Assembly: GCF_031846565.1 (NCBI RefSeq)
Contig: NZ_JAVRHL010000002.1
Location: forward strand, 806,001-870,000
DNA: 64,000 bases
Source of the DNA: Tropicimonas_B omnivorans
Lineage (GTDB): Bacteria > Pseudomonadota > Alphaproteobacteria > Rhodobacterales > Rhodobacteraceae
Reading direction: 5' to 3'
In this document: positions 7,333-16,037 of the stretch, in pieces
Position numbering within the stretch: the first letter of the stretch is position 1
Layout of the letters: each line of letters begins with the position of its first letter
The notes under the pieces: generated by a model
Database searches by the model: none
The model's input: only the letters and a program-made list of their open reading frames with translations
What the model was told of the DNA's origin: nothing
Program-made: the position numbers and the translations under genes

Positions 7333-8234
7333 GAGGCCTTTTTCCGGGAGGATGCGGTCTTCGATTTGCCTCGGCCGGAACCCGAGGAAGACGGTTTGGA
7401 GGATGAGGATTTCGACCCGGACGCCTTGCGCCGGGAGGAAGAGCCGCCGCCTTCTTCCTTCAGGCTCTGCTTCAGCGCGCTCATCAGATCGACGACGTTG
7501 TCTCCGTCGCTATCCTCGTCCTTGTCGGCGGAGGCTCGCGGCGTCTTCTTGTTCCTGACCTTGGCATCGAGAAGCTTGCGAAGCGCCTCGTCGTAGCTGT
7601 CCTCGAAGGCCTCGGCATGGAACGGTTTGGTCTTCTTCTCGATGAGGGTCGTGGCGACATCGAGAAGCTCCTCGTCGCTTTCGGCATCCTCCATGCCGGA
7701 GAACAGCGGATCGGCGTTCCGGATCTCGTCCGCATAGTGCAGCGTTTCCAGCAAGAGCCCGTCGCCGCAGGGTTTTATCGCGCAGAGATATTCCTTGCCG
7801 CGCATGGTCAGTTGCCCGAGGCCGACCTTGTCCGCCGACCGGAGCGCATCTCGCACCACGCGGTAGGCATCGGCGGCGAGATCGTCGGAGGCGACGATGT
7901 AGTAGGGCTTGTCGAAGTAGAGCGGCGGTATCTCGCAGGCATCCACGAACTGGACCAGCTCGAGCGTCCTCTTCGTCTCGAGCCGTATCTCCTCGAGCTC
8001 CTCGGGTTCGATGAGGACATACTCGTCGCCGACCTCGTAGCCCTTCACGATGTCATCCGATTTCACCGGCCCCACGCCCTTGGCGACCTTCTGGTACCGG
8101 ATCCGCTCGCCCGACGGCTCGTGGATCTGCCGGAAGGAGACGCGCGCGCCCGTCTTCGTCGCGCTGAAGATCTCGACGGGGATCGAAACGAGGGAGAGGC
8201 GCAGCTGGCCTTTCCAGAGAGCGCGAGGTGCCAT
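7329..8234 (-). CDS. ku: Ku DNA-end-binding protein
   Basis: A 301-residue bacterial Ku that should form a homodimeric ring on broken DNA ends and recruit LigD. The sequence starts MAPRALWKGQLRLSLVSIPVEI, the family's typical opening, and keeps the Ku core to about residue 235. The C-terminal tail is rich in Lys, Arg and Ser (SRRKASGSKSSSSKPSSSG), a known DNA-binding extension. The ATG at 8234 has AAGGAG about 10 bases upstream; the frame is open further upstream, but the extra residues are not family-like. It overlaps ligD by 4 bp and is divergent from a response regulator gene across 228 bp. Confidence 0.97.
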   Translation of the reverse strand: MAPRALWKGQLRLSLVSIPVEIFSATKTGARVSFRQIHEPSGERIRYQKVAKGVGPVKSDDIVKGYEVGDEYVLIEPEELEEIRLETKRTLELVQFVDACEIPPLYFDKPYYIVASDDLAADAYRVVRDALRSADKVGLGQLTMRGKEYLCAIKPCGDGLLLETLHYADEIRNADPLFSGMEDAESDEELLDVATTLIEKKTKPFHAEAFEDSYDEALRKLLDAKVRNKKTPRASADKDEDSDGDNVVDLMSALKQSLKEEGGGSSSRRKASGSKSSSSKPSSSGSGRGKSKTASSRKKAS

Positions 8235-8462
8235 GAAAACGATCTCCTTGCCGCTGGGTGATCCAGACGTCGAGGCAACGCCCGGGGCGCCGCTTCGGTT
8301 CAGCGGGGGCGCCATGGAGAGCTTGGAGCCGAAGCGCGGAAAACACCAGAAAGCCGTCACAATCTGGTCCCTTTTGGAGGGTCAAACCGACGGCAAGGCC
8401 CGAACCGGGCAACGACTCACGCCCCCGGATCACCCGCCGGGGCGCAGACCAAAGGAGCGATC

Positions 8463-9476
8463 ATGCGAATTCTCGCGGTCGACGACGATCAGATGCTGCT
8501 CGACCTTCTGGTCCCCTCCATGGCCCACATGGGCTACACCGATGTGGATACGGCGCTCTCGGCGCGCGAAGCCTTCGACATCATCATGAATGCTCCGCAG
8601 CCCTACGAATGCATCCTCCTCGACATCCAGATGCCGGAGACGGATGGCATCGAGCTCTGCTCGATGATCCGGATGCTGGATGACTACAAGACGACGCCCA
8701 TCGTCATGCTCACCGCGATGACCGACCGGGCCTACATCGACAAGGCCTTCGCCGCGGGCGCCGTGGATTACATCACCAAGCCGTTCGACGGCCTCGAGGT
8801 CGGGACCCGTCTGCGGATCGCGCAGCGCATGGTCGAGGATCGAAAGGCCGTGACGGACAAGGTCTTCGCGCTCAACACGCTGAAGACCAAGGTGAACGAG
8901 GCCTACCGCTTCAAGCGCGAGACCGCGATCAGCATCGAGGACGTGCCGGGCGTGGTCGATCACCTCGTTCTCGAGAACTACGTGCTTCAGCTGTCGCGCG
9001 GACAGTCCTTCCTCTCCACCGCGATCGGCTTCCGCATCGTCGAGTTCGACCGGCTTTTCGGCTCCCTCTCGGCGCCGGATCTCTACTACACGCTCGCCGA
9101 CGTCGCCGAGGCGATTTCGGAGCAGTTCCGGAACTCCTCCTTCCTGATGGCCTACATGGGCAACGGGATGTACGGGCTCGTCACCTCCCGCGGGGACCCG
9201 GCCATCGGACCGGAACTGCAGGACGCGGTTCAGGGCGCGGTGGACGCGATGGAGCTCAGCACCGAGGACGGTATCCCCTGCGAGATCACCGTCGCCACCG
9301 GCCTGCCTCAGACCAACTCGATCTTCTTCGGCTCGAGCGCCATGGCGATGGTCCATGCGGCGCTCGACGATGTGCGGCACCGCGAGGGGCGTATCCCGGG
9401 CTTCGCCTTCCGCCGGCCGTCGGATGATGCAGCCCGGCTCGATGCGCATGCCGAGCGCCTGTCCCGGATGACGTGA
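8463..9476 (+). CDS. Response regulator with degenerate GGDEF-like output domain
   Basis: A 337-residue protein. The receiver domain (1-120) has the acidic pocket D7-D9, the phospho-acceptor D54 (ILLDIQMPETDG), the switch threonine in VMLTAMTD and the lysine of YITKPF. A helical linker leads to a C-terminal domain (about 170-315) that is spaced like a GGDEF domain (IVEFDRLF, then LADVAEAISEQFRNSSFLMAYM) but reads MGNGMYGL where GGDEF should be. It is therefore unlikely to make c-di-GMP; it might bind GTP or c-di-GMP or act as a protein switch. The Hpt gene follows with overlapping start and stop, which suggests a phosphorelay. The cognate kinase is not in the window. Confidence 0.85.
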   Translation: MRILAVDDDQMLLDLLVPSMAHMGYTDVDTALSAREAFDIIMNAPQPYECILLDIQMPETDGIELCSMIRMLDDYKTTPIVMLTAMTDRAYIDKAFAAGAVDYITKPFDGLEVGTRLRIAQRMVEDRKAVTDKVFALNTLKTKVNEAYRFKRETAISIEDVPGVVDHLVLENYVLQLSRGQSFLSTAIGFRIVEFDRLFGSLSAPDLYYTLADVAEAISEQFRNSSFLMAYMGNGMYGLVTSRGDPAIGPELQDAVQGAVDAMELSTEDGIPCEITVATGLPQTNSIFFGSSAMAMVHAALDDVRHREGRIPGFAFRRPSDDAARLDAHAERLSRMT

Positions 9477-9844
9477 CCATGCATCAAACGGACTACGCGA
9501 GGTCCTCGACCCTCTCCCCGGAGATGGTCGAGACGATCAAATCCGTGCGCGCATCGTTCCTCGCCGGCCTCGGCGCACGGCTGGAGCGGCTAGACGCGCT
9601 GATGGACCGGTCCGAGGAGGCGCCGGGAGAGGTTCTGCCCCGCATCGAGGAAGAGGCTCACCGCATCCGCGGCCTCGCGGCCTCCATCGATTACGACGAC
9701 CTCGGGCGATTGGCGTCTGACGCGGAAGATGCACTGCGCTCGCATTCTGCGGCACGTCCCGGCCAGCGCCTCGGCGAGGATGCACGCCGACATGTCGAAG
9801 ATTTTCTCGACGAGATGGATCGTATCTTAACCGCTCGCGGTTAA
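9473..9844 (+). CDS. Hpt (histidine phosphotransfer) domain protein
   Basis: A protein of about 121-123 residues, mostly helical. The phospho-acceptor region EEAHRIRGLAASIDYDDL (around residue 60) has the Hpt histidine, with Arg in place of the usual Lys in HxxKG. It probably passes phosphate to or from the response regulator just upstream. A GTG at 9473 overlaps the upstream stop codon (GTGA) and would couple translation; an ATG at 9479 is the alternative. Neither has a clear ribosome site of its own. Downstream, an AT-rich patch (CAAAAATTTG) separates it from the convergent moaA. Confidence 0.8.
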   Translation: MTMHQTDYARSSTLSPEMVETIKSVRASFLAGLGARLERLDALMDRSEEAPGEVLPRIEEEAHRIRGLAASIDYDDLGRLASDAEDALRSHSAARPGQRLGEDARRHVEDFLDEMDRILTARG

Positions 9845-9918
9845 ACAAAAATTTGTCAGTATGACGGAGTACCAGATGCTTGGACGACTGAGCTTCCCCC
9901 CGACCCAGTCCCGCTCCA

Positions 9919-10926
9919 TCAGCCGCCGGTGTGGCTCATGTGACGTGACATCTGCCCGCCGGCTTCCGATCGCGAATAATCGAAATCGTGCCCCTTCGGT
10001 TTGCGCGAAATTGCGCCACGAATCGCCGCCTCGAGCGGCGCGTCGTCTCCGGGATGAGCGCGCAATGGCTGTCGCAAATCTGCTTGATCTTCCTGCCCGA
10101 GGCACATGAACAGCTCGCCCGTGCAGGTGAGGCGGACCCGGTTGCAGCTTTCGCAGAAATTATGGGTCAGCGGAGTGATGAAGCCGATCTTCTGCCCCGA
10201 CTCCTCTAGCCTGACGTAGCGCGCCGGCCCGCCCGAGCGCTCGGCGAGGTCCGTGAGGGTGAAGCGCTCGGCCAGCTGGCGGCGCAGATCCTTCAGGGAC
10301 CAGTACTGGCCCACGCGATCCTCGTTGCCCAGATCCCCCATCGGCATGACTTCGATGAAGGTCAGGTCCATGTCCCGCGCGGCGCACCAGGCTTGCAGGT
10401 CGAAGAGCTCGTCCTCGTTGAAGCCCTTGAGCGCGACGGTGTTGATCTTGACCCGAATGCCGGCCTTCTGCGCCGCATCGATCCCCTTCAGAACCTGGGG
10501 CAGGCGTCCCCAGCGGGTGACGCGGGCGAACTTCTCCTCATCCAGCGTGTCGAGGCTGACATTGATGCGGCGTATGCCGATGGCGGCGAGGTCGTCTGCG
10601 AAGCGATGAAGCTGCGAGCCGTTCGTCGTGATGGTCAACTCATCGAGAGCGCCGCTGTCCAGATGGCGGGACATGGCGAGGAAATAGGTCAGGATATCGC
10701 GCCGGACGAGCGGCTCCCCGCCGGTGATCCGAAGCTTGCGCACGCCGAGACGGATGAAGGCGCTGGACATCCGGTCGAGCTCTTCCAGCGTCAGCAACTC
10801 CTTCTTGGGGAGGAACTGCATGTTTTCGGCCATGCAGTACACGCAGCGGAAATCGCAGCGGTCTGTGACGGAGACGCGCAGGTAGCTGATCGCGCGCTGG
10901 AACGGATCGATGAGGGGTGCATCCAT
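9919..10926 (-). CDS. moaA: GTP 3',8-cyclase MoaA (molybdenum cofactor biosynthesis)
   Basis: A 335-residue radical-SAM enzyme for the first step of molybdopterin synthesis, rearranging GTP with S-adenosylmethionine. The N-terminal cluster motif is CDFRCVYC (CxxxCxxC, about residues 23-30). The C-terminal cluster has CESC followed 13 residues later by the Cys of LFMCLG, which is the MoaA pattern CxxCx13C. The C terminus ends in Gly-Gly (HTGG), required in studied MoaA proteins. The ATG at 10926 fits family length; the frame is open well upstream, but that sequence is not MoaA-like. Other moa genes are not nearby. It is divergent from a lipoprotein gene. Confidence 0.97.
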   Translation of the reverse strand: MDAPLIDPFQRAISYLRVSVTDRCDFRCVYCMAENMQFLPKKELLTLEELDRMSSAFIRLGVRKLRITGGEPLVRRDILTYFLAMSRHLDSGALDELTITTNGSQLHRFADDLAAIGIRRINVSLDTLDEEKFARVTRWGRLPQVLKGIDAAQKAGIRVKINTVALKGFNEDELFDLQAWCAARDMDLTFIEVMPMGDLGNEDRVGQYWSLKDLRRQLAERFTLTDLAERSGGPARYVRLEESGQKIGFITPLTHNFCESCNRVRLTCTGELFMCLGQEDQADLRQPLRAHPGDDAPLEAAIRGAISRKPKGHDFDYSRSEAGGQMSRHMSHTGG

Positions 10927-11047
10927 GTCCCAGAGGTAGAGGTGGGGCCGCGGGGCCGCAAGGCGGGGCGGTGCGAACTGTTGCCCGATCACGGTCGAGC
11001 CGCTAGGACGGAACGCCAGAGACATGTGCCGCGGGAGAGCCGGACCA

Positions 11048-11542
11048 ATGCAGAAAACGCTGATACTCGCGTTCCTCGCCGCCACTGCCATCACCGCCGG
11101 GTGTGCACGGGAAACGCCCGTCAGTGCCGCCGCGCCGGACCAGCCGGCGGCGAGCGAAGAGCAGGGGACCGGTACGGGCGCAGGGACCGCCTCCGCGCCG
11201 CCGCCCGCCCGCGCAACCACGGTCGATGAGTTCGATACGACCTCCGCGGAAGAGCGCGCCGCCGCCAAGGCCCCCCCGGAGCCCGAGGAGAGCGGAGCGT
11301 CCGACCTCGGAACCACGATCGCGTCCCTCGGCGATCCGACGGAGCCCGGTTTCTGGCTGGAAACGCCGCTGGTGCCCGAGGTCCGTCAGGGCCGGATCGA
11401 GTACCAGGGCGAAAGCGTGAAGGTCGAGCTTCGACCCTCCGGCGGTGCGTCCGGCTCCGGCTCCCGGATTTCTCTTCCCGCCATGCGGCTCATCGGGGCC
11501 GGGCTGACGGACCTGCCCGAGATCGCCGTCTTCGGGCTCTGA
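11048..11542 (+). CDS. Conserved lipoprotein of unknown function
   Basis: A 164-residue protein with a lipoprotein signal: MQKTLILAFLAATAITAGC, with a cysteine at about residue 19 preceded by TAG. A low-complexity Ala/Pro/Thr stretch (about 25-60) follows, then a conserved-looking module (TTVDEFDTTSAEERAAA, LGTTIASLGDPTEPGFWLET, and a C-terminal LPAMRLIGAGLTDLPEIAVF). I recognise this as a family common in Rhodobacterales, sometimes misnamed galactarate dehydratase; no enzyme motif supports that name. GGGAG lies about 10 bases before the ATG. Its stop is 4 bases from the stop of the convergent HAD gene, with no terminator between. Confidence 0.75.
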   Translation: MQKTLILAFLAATAITAGCARETPVSAAAPDQPAASEEQGTGTGAGTASAPPPARATTVDEFDTTSAEERAAAKAPPEPEESGASDLGTTIASLGDPTEPGFWLETPLVPEVRQGRIEYQGESVKVELRPSGGASGSGSRISLPAMRLIGAGLTDLPEIAVFGL

Positions 11543-11546
11543 GCCG

Positions 11547-12242
11547 TCAGGCGGTATCGCGCAGTCCCGCGCGGGAGAGACCGAAATGCGCCGGGTCCAG
11601 CTCGGCGACGACGGCCTGCGCCCCGGAAAAAAGGCTCGCCGTGTGGTACCGGCCGGGAAATCCGAACGTCTTGATGCCCGCGGCGATCGCGGCGGCGGCG
11701 GCGCAGGGGCTGTCTTCGACGGCGACGACTTCGCCGGGCGCGAGACCCAGCGTCTTCAGCGCCGTGAAGTAGCATTCGGGGTCCGGCTTGCCTCGCGTCA
11801 CGAGTTCGGCCGTGACGATGCAGGTGAAATCTTCCGCCGTCACGGGCGGATGCGTGCAGGACAGGAGCGCATCGACCCCGGATCGCGGCGCGGTGGTCAC
11901 GAGTGCGACGGCTCGCCCGTCCGCCTTCGCCGCCGCGATCAGCGCGGCGACGCCGGGCCGGAGCGGCACTCCGAGGGAGCGCATCATCCGCATGTAGGCA
12001 CGGTTCTGCTCGCGATAGAGCAGGATCGGCTCGACCGTTTCGCCTCGCTCCCGCGCGAACCTCGCGATCCGTTCGGCGCCCTCGGCATGAGCCTGGAGCC
12101 GGGCGTAGATCTCCGGCGTCCAGTTCCAGTCCAGTCCGGCGGCTGCGAATGCCGTGTTGTAAGCACGGCGATGCACCTCCGACATCTCGGCCAATGTGCC
12201 GACGGATCCGAAGAGGATCGCCTTGGGCGGGGTCGGGATCAT
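11547..12242 (-). CDS. HAD-IA-like protein lacking the catalytic aspartates
   Basis: A 231-residue protein with HAD subfamily IA layout: cap helices at about 20-90, a serine/threonine motif in VALVTTAPRS, a lysine in RGKPDPECYF and the acidic motif VVAVEDSPCAA. The first motif, normally FDxDGT, reads FGSVGT at residues 11-16, so both the nucleophile Asp (now Gly12) and the acid/base Asp (now Val14) are missing. Phosphatase activity by the standard route is not expected. The fold is otherwise complete, so this looks like a repurposed protein and not a decayed gene. The ATG at 12242 has AAGGA about 10 bases upstream. Confidence 0.8.
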   Translation of the reverse strand: MIPTPPKAILFGSVGTLAEMSEVHRRAYNTAFAAAGLDWNWTPEIYARLQAHAEGAERIARFARERGETVEPILLYREQNRAYMRMMRSLGVPLRPGVAALIAAAKADGRAVALVTTAPRSGVDALLSCTHPPVTAEDFTCIVTAELVTRGKPDPECYFTALKTLGLAPGEVVAVEDSPCAAAAAIAAGIKTFGFPGRYHTASLFSGAQAVVAELDPAHFGLSRAGLRDTA

Positions 12243-12469
12243 CGCAGATGCATCCTTGTGTGAACGTGCGGCGCGCCTTGATGGTCACATGCCGCAGGGG
12301 AAGAAAAGGTTCCCGCGCGCCATCGCCGAACATCCGACCGATCTTGTGCGCGGCGGCCACGACCGACGCGGCAGGCAGCGCGCTTTTACCTTCGCGCGCC
12401 ATCGCATAATGTTCCGGCGCGCGGCAATCGGGCGAGCAGATCCCGGAGCCTTCAAGCGAAGGGACGAAC

Positions 12470-14929
12470 ATGGAACGCATCTTCCGCTGGTCACTGCGGA
12501 TCCTCCTCGTCGTCATGGCGCTCGGGGCCATCGCGCTTGGCCTCGTCTACTACTTCGCCTCCCGCTCGCTGCCGGACTACTCGGCGGACTGGCGGGTGAA
12601 CGGCGTGGCCGGCGAGGTGGAGATCGTGCGCGATACCGCGAACGTGCCCCATATCTTCGCCGCCGCGAACGAGGACGTCTTCTACGGTCTGGGCTTCGCT
12701 CACGCGCAGGATCGCCTCTGGCAGATGATGCTGCTGCGCCGCACAGCGCAGGGACGGCTGTCCGAGCTTTTCGGGGCGCGGACGGTGAAGACGGACGAGC
12801 TTCTGAGGCGTCTCGATCTCTACGGTGCGGCTGAGGCCAGCGTTCCCGACCAGGACGCGGAGACCAAAGCCGCGCTCGAAGCCTACGCGGACGGGGTCAA
12901 TGCGTGGTTGGCGCAAGTCAACGCGCAGGCGCTCGGCCGCGGCGCGCCCGAGTTCTTCCTGTTCGCGCCGGAGATCGCGCCCTGGCGCCCGGCGGACAGC
13001 CTCGCGGTGATCAAGCTGATGGGGCTTCAGCTCTCGGCGCAGGCGCAGCACGAGGTCCTGCGCGCCCGAGCCTCCCTCGCGCTCGAGCCCGAATTCCTGC
13101 AGGACCTGATGCCGCGGGATCCGGGGACGGCACGGATCGAGCTTGCCTACGCAGAGATCATGGACGGGCTGGACGTGGCGTCGGCGCTCGGCGCGCCTTC
13201 GCAGGCGCCCTTCATGAGCCCGGTTCCGAAGATCGGTGAGGAGGGCGCGTCCAACGCCTGGGCCGCGGCGCCGTCCCGCTCGGCGGCGGGCGGCACGCTT
13301 CTCGCGAACGATCCGCACCTCGAGTTCACCGCACCCTCCATCTGGTACCTTGCACGGCTCGACCTTTCGACAGGCGGCGTCATCGGCGGCACGATTCCCG
13401 GCATGCCCTTCGTCATGCTCGGCCGGTCCGCCAACCTCGGCTGGGGCATGACCTCGGCCTATGTCGACGATCAGGACCTCTACATGGAGGAACTGAACCC
13501 CGGGGATGCCTCCGAGTACCGTACCCCCCGCGGCTGGCAGCCGTTCCGCACCGAACGGTCGATCATCCGCGTGAAGGATGCCCCGCCGGTCACGATCACG
13601 CTGCGGTGGACCGAGAACGGCCCCGTGATCCCCGGCTCCCATTGGGACCTCGGCTCCGTCACGCCGCCGGGCCATGTCGCCGCCCTCGCCTGGACCGCGC
13701 TCAGCCCGGACGACACGACCGCCAACGCCGGCATGCGCCTGATGCGGGCGCGGGACGTGGACGCGGCCATCGCGGCGGGGGAGGAGTTCATCGCCCCGGC
13801 CCAGAACGTGACGCTGGTGGACCGCGAGCGCATCGCCTTCCGCACCTTCGGGGTCGTTCCGGCCCGCGATCCCGCGCATGAAAGTCAGGGCCGGATGCCG
13901 TCCCTCGGCTGGAAGGAGGAGAACCGCTGGCAGGGGCGCATGCCCTATGACGACAATCCCGGCCAGGCCGACCCGGAGGGCGGTGTCCTCGGCAACACCA
14001 ACAACAAGACGGTGGATCGCCCATTCCCGAACCACGTCTCCTACGTCTGGGGCGACACCCAGCGTATCCAGCGCCTCACCCGCCTGATGGGTGAGCGGGA
14101 CGTTCATACCCGCGAGAGCTTCATCGCCGCGCAGCTCGACACCGTGAGCCCGACAGCGCGCCTACTCCTGCCGCTCGTTGCGAGGGACCTCTGGTATCAG
14201 GGGGAGGCGGCGCCCGATGGCACGGCGGAGCGGCAGCGTCAGGTCGCGCTCGAGATGCTGGCCAACTGGAACGGCGAGATGAACGAGCACCTGCCGGAGC
14301 CGCTGATCTATGCCGCGTGGATGAAGCGGCTGCAGGACAAGCTGATCGTGGACGATCTCGGTCCGCTGGCCGCAGCGTGGGACCATCCCGATCCGGTTTT
14401 CCTCGAACGGGTGTTCCGCAATACCGGAGGCGCCGCGCGCTGGTGCGACATTCGCCAGAGCTCCTTCACCGAAACCTGTACGGACATCGCCCGGATCGCC
14501 CTCGACGAGGCATTGATCGAGATCGAGGAGACATGGGGCGGCTCGCTCGAATCCCTGCGCTGGGGCGATGCCCACGAAGCGCATCACGACCATCCCGTCC
14601 TCGGGGATGCGCCGATCCTGAAGTGGTTCGTCAATATCCGGCAGAGCACATCGGGCGGGGATTTCACCCTGCGCCGCGGTCGGACCGCCGGGACCGGGCC
14701 GGACCCGTTTTCCAGCGTGCACGGTGCGGGCTATCGCGGCGTCTACGATTTCGCGGACCCCGACTCGTCGGTCTTCATCACCGCAACGGGCCAGTCGGGG
14801 CATCCGCTCAGCCGCCATTACGACGACCTGGGAGAACTCTGGCGGCGGGGGGAGTACATCCCGATGACGCTCGATCCGGCACTGGCGCGGGCCGGCGCGA
14901 CCGGCATCACAAGGCTCATCCCCCGCTAG
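12470..14929 (+). CDS. Penicillin acylase family (Ntn) hydrolase
   Basis: An 819-residue secreted or membrane-anchored amidase. An N-terminal hydrophobic segment (about 9-30) precedes the alpha-subunit region (40-250). The autoprocessing site is EEGASNAW, which places the nucleophile at Ser261 after cleavage; the beta subunit would be about 560 residues, with NDPHLEF and NTNNKTVD as typical downstream motifs. The family cleaves amide bonds in penicillin G, acyl-homoserine lactones or related acyl amides, and the substrate cannot be fixed from sequence. An AHL acylase (quorum quenching) is a possibility. Upstream ribosome site AGCGAAGGGACGAAC is acceptable. It stands alone between a HAD gene and an aldo/keto reductase gene. 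Confidence 0.9.
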   Translation: MERIFRWSLRILLVVMALGAIALGLVYYFASRSLPDYSADWRVNGVAGEVEIVRDTANVPHIFAAANEDVFYGLGFAHAQDRLWQMMLLRRTAQGRLSELFGARTVKTDELLRRLDLYGAAEASVPDQDAETKAALEAYADGVNAWLAQVNAQALGRGAPEFFLFAPEIAPWRPADSLAVIKLMGLQLSAQAQHEVLRARASLALEPEFLQDLMPRDPGTARIELAYAEIMDGLDVASALGAPSQAPFMSPVPKIGEEGASNAWAAAPSRSAAGGTLLANDPHLEFTAPSIWYLARLDLSTGGVIGGTIPGMPFVMLGRSANLGWGMTSAYVDDQDLYMEELNPGDASEYRTPRGWQPFRTERSIIRVKDAPPVTITLRWTENGPVIPGSHWDLGSVTPPGHVAALAWTALSPDDTTANAGMRLMRARDVDAAIAAGEEFIAPAQNVTLVDRERIAFRTFGVVPARDPAHESQGRMPSLGWKEENRWQGRMPYDDNPGQADPEGGVLGNTNNKTVDRPFPNHVSYVWGDTQRIQRLTRLMGERDVHTRESFIAAQLDTVSPTARLLLPLVARDLWYQGEAAPDGTAERQRQVALEMLANWNGEMNEHLPEPLIYAAWMKRLQDKLIVDDLGPLAAAWDHPDPVFLERVFRNTGGAARWCDIRQSSFTETCTDIARIALDEALIEIEETWGGSLESLRWGDAHEAHHDHPVLGDAPILKWFVNIRQSTSGGDFTLRRGRTAGTGPDPFSSVHGAGYRGVYDFADPDSSVFITATGQSGHPLSRHYDDLGELWRRGEYIPMTLDPALARAGATGITRLIPR

Positions 14930-14993
14930 GGCGGAACCGCGCCGACCTCGGGCTCATTGATCTGCGAACAAGCGCACGTCATCGGAGAACAGC

Positions 14994-15983
14994 ATGGACC
15001 GCAGACCCCTCGGCGAAACCGGCCTCGACATCGCCCCCGTCGTCTTCGGCGGAAACGTCCTTGGGTGGACCGTGGACCGCGAAACGGGGTTCCGCCTTCT
15101 CTCGGGATTCACCGATGCCGGGCTGAACGCGATCGACACGGCGGACATCTATCTCGGGGGTGTGGACGGGGGCCGATACGGCGCCTCCGAGACCATGATC
15201 GGAGAATGGCTCGCCGAGGATCAGAGCCGGCGGGACCGGATCGTCCTGATCACCAAGGTCGGCGGCACGATGGGGGATGAGGGGCGCGGCCTCTCACCGG
15301 CCTGGATCGAGAAGGAGGTCGATGCCTCCCTGACCCGGCTCCAGACCGACCGGATCGACCTCTATCTCTCGCATTTCCCGGACGACAGCGTGCCCCACGA
15401 GGACACGCTCGGCGCCTACCAGCGCCTGATCGAGAAGGGCAAGATCACCGCCTGCGGCGCCTCCAACTACAGCGCGGACCAGCTTGGGGATGCGCTCGCC
15501 GTCTCGCGGCAGGGCGGGTTGCCGCGCTATTCGGTGATCCAGCCGGAATTCAACCTGATCGAGCGGGACGCACTTGCAGGGCCGATGCGCGATCTGGTGG
15601 ACCGCGAGCAGATTGGCGTCATCACCTATTTCTCCCTCGCCTCGGGTTTCCTGACGGGCAAGTACCGCAGCAAGGATGATCTCGAGGGGAAGAGCCGTGC
15701 AGGATTTGCCGGCAAGTATCTGGACGATCCCCGCGCCATGCGCGTTCTCGAGGCTCTGGACGATGTCGCGAAAAGTACCGGCGCCGCACATGCCGAGGTG
15801 GCCCTGGCCTGGGTCCGCCAGTCCCCCGGCGTCACGGCGCCCATTGCGTCGGCGACATCCGAAGAGCAGCTCAAGAGCCTCGTTCGGGGCGCGACGCTGG
15901 AACTCAGCCCGCAGCAGATGCAAACGCTGAACGAGGCGGGCCAGGAGGGCCAAGGCGAAGCGGGATCAGCCGCGAAACCCTGA
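14994..15983 (+). CDS. Aldo/keto reductase
   Basis: A 329-residue NAD(P)H-dependent oxidoreductase with the (beta/alpha)8 AKR fold. The catalytic tetrad can be seen: Asp and Tyr in IDTADIYLGG (about 49-54), Lys in LITKVGG (about 84) and His in LYLSHFPDD (about 122). A C-terminal cofactor-phosphate region is indicated by PIASATSEEQLKSL. It belongs to the YajO/Tas-like branch acting on aldehydes or ketones; the substrate is unknown. It follows the acylase gene by 64 bases in the same direction. A strong hairpin lies between it and the convergent hflX. Confidence 0.9.
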   Translation: MDRRPLGETGLDIAPVVFGGNVLGWTVDRETGFRLLSGFTDAGLNAIDTADIYLGGVDGGRYGASETMIGEWLAEDQSRRDRIVLITKVGGTMGDEGRGLSPAWIEKEVDASLTRLQTDRIDLYLSHFPDDSVPHEDTLGAYQRLIEKGKITACGASNYSADQLGDALAVSRQGGLPRYSVIQPEFNLIERDALAGPMRDLVDREQIGVITYFSLASGFLTGKYRSKDDLEGKSRAGFAGKYLDDPRAMRVLEALDDVAKSTGAAHAEVALAWVRQSPGVTAPIASATSEEQLKSLVRGATLELSPQQMQTLNEAGQEGQGEAGSAAKP

Positions 15984-15993
15984 TGCCTGAGAT

Positions 15994-16023
15994 GACGCGC
16001 CCGGCAAGGGGGGCGGGCGCGTC
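15994..16023. terminator. Bidirectional hairpin between the aldo/keto reductase gene and hflX
   Basis: GACGCGCCCG pairs perfectly with CGGGCGCGTC (10 bp, 10-base loop) in the 54-bp gap between convergent genes. There is no U-tract on either side, so it may act as an mRNA 3'-end stabiliser or a Rho-assisted terminator. Confidence 0.5.
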
Positions 16024-16037
16024 GCGGCTGTGGCGAC

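Noticed and set aside
4174..7596. 1140-codon open frame on the plus strand
   Set aside because: It is antisense to ligD, which has every catalytic motif. The translation has no recognisable domain.
11048..11542. Galactarate dehydratase
   Set aside because: I recall this name being attached to similar lipoproteins, but the sequence is a short lipoprotein with no dehydratase motif.
12243..12469. Small gene between the HAD-like and penicillin-acylase genes
   Set aside because: Minus-strand frames are Arg/Cys-rich with no ribosome site or conserved-looking sequence; the region is more likely a promoter region.
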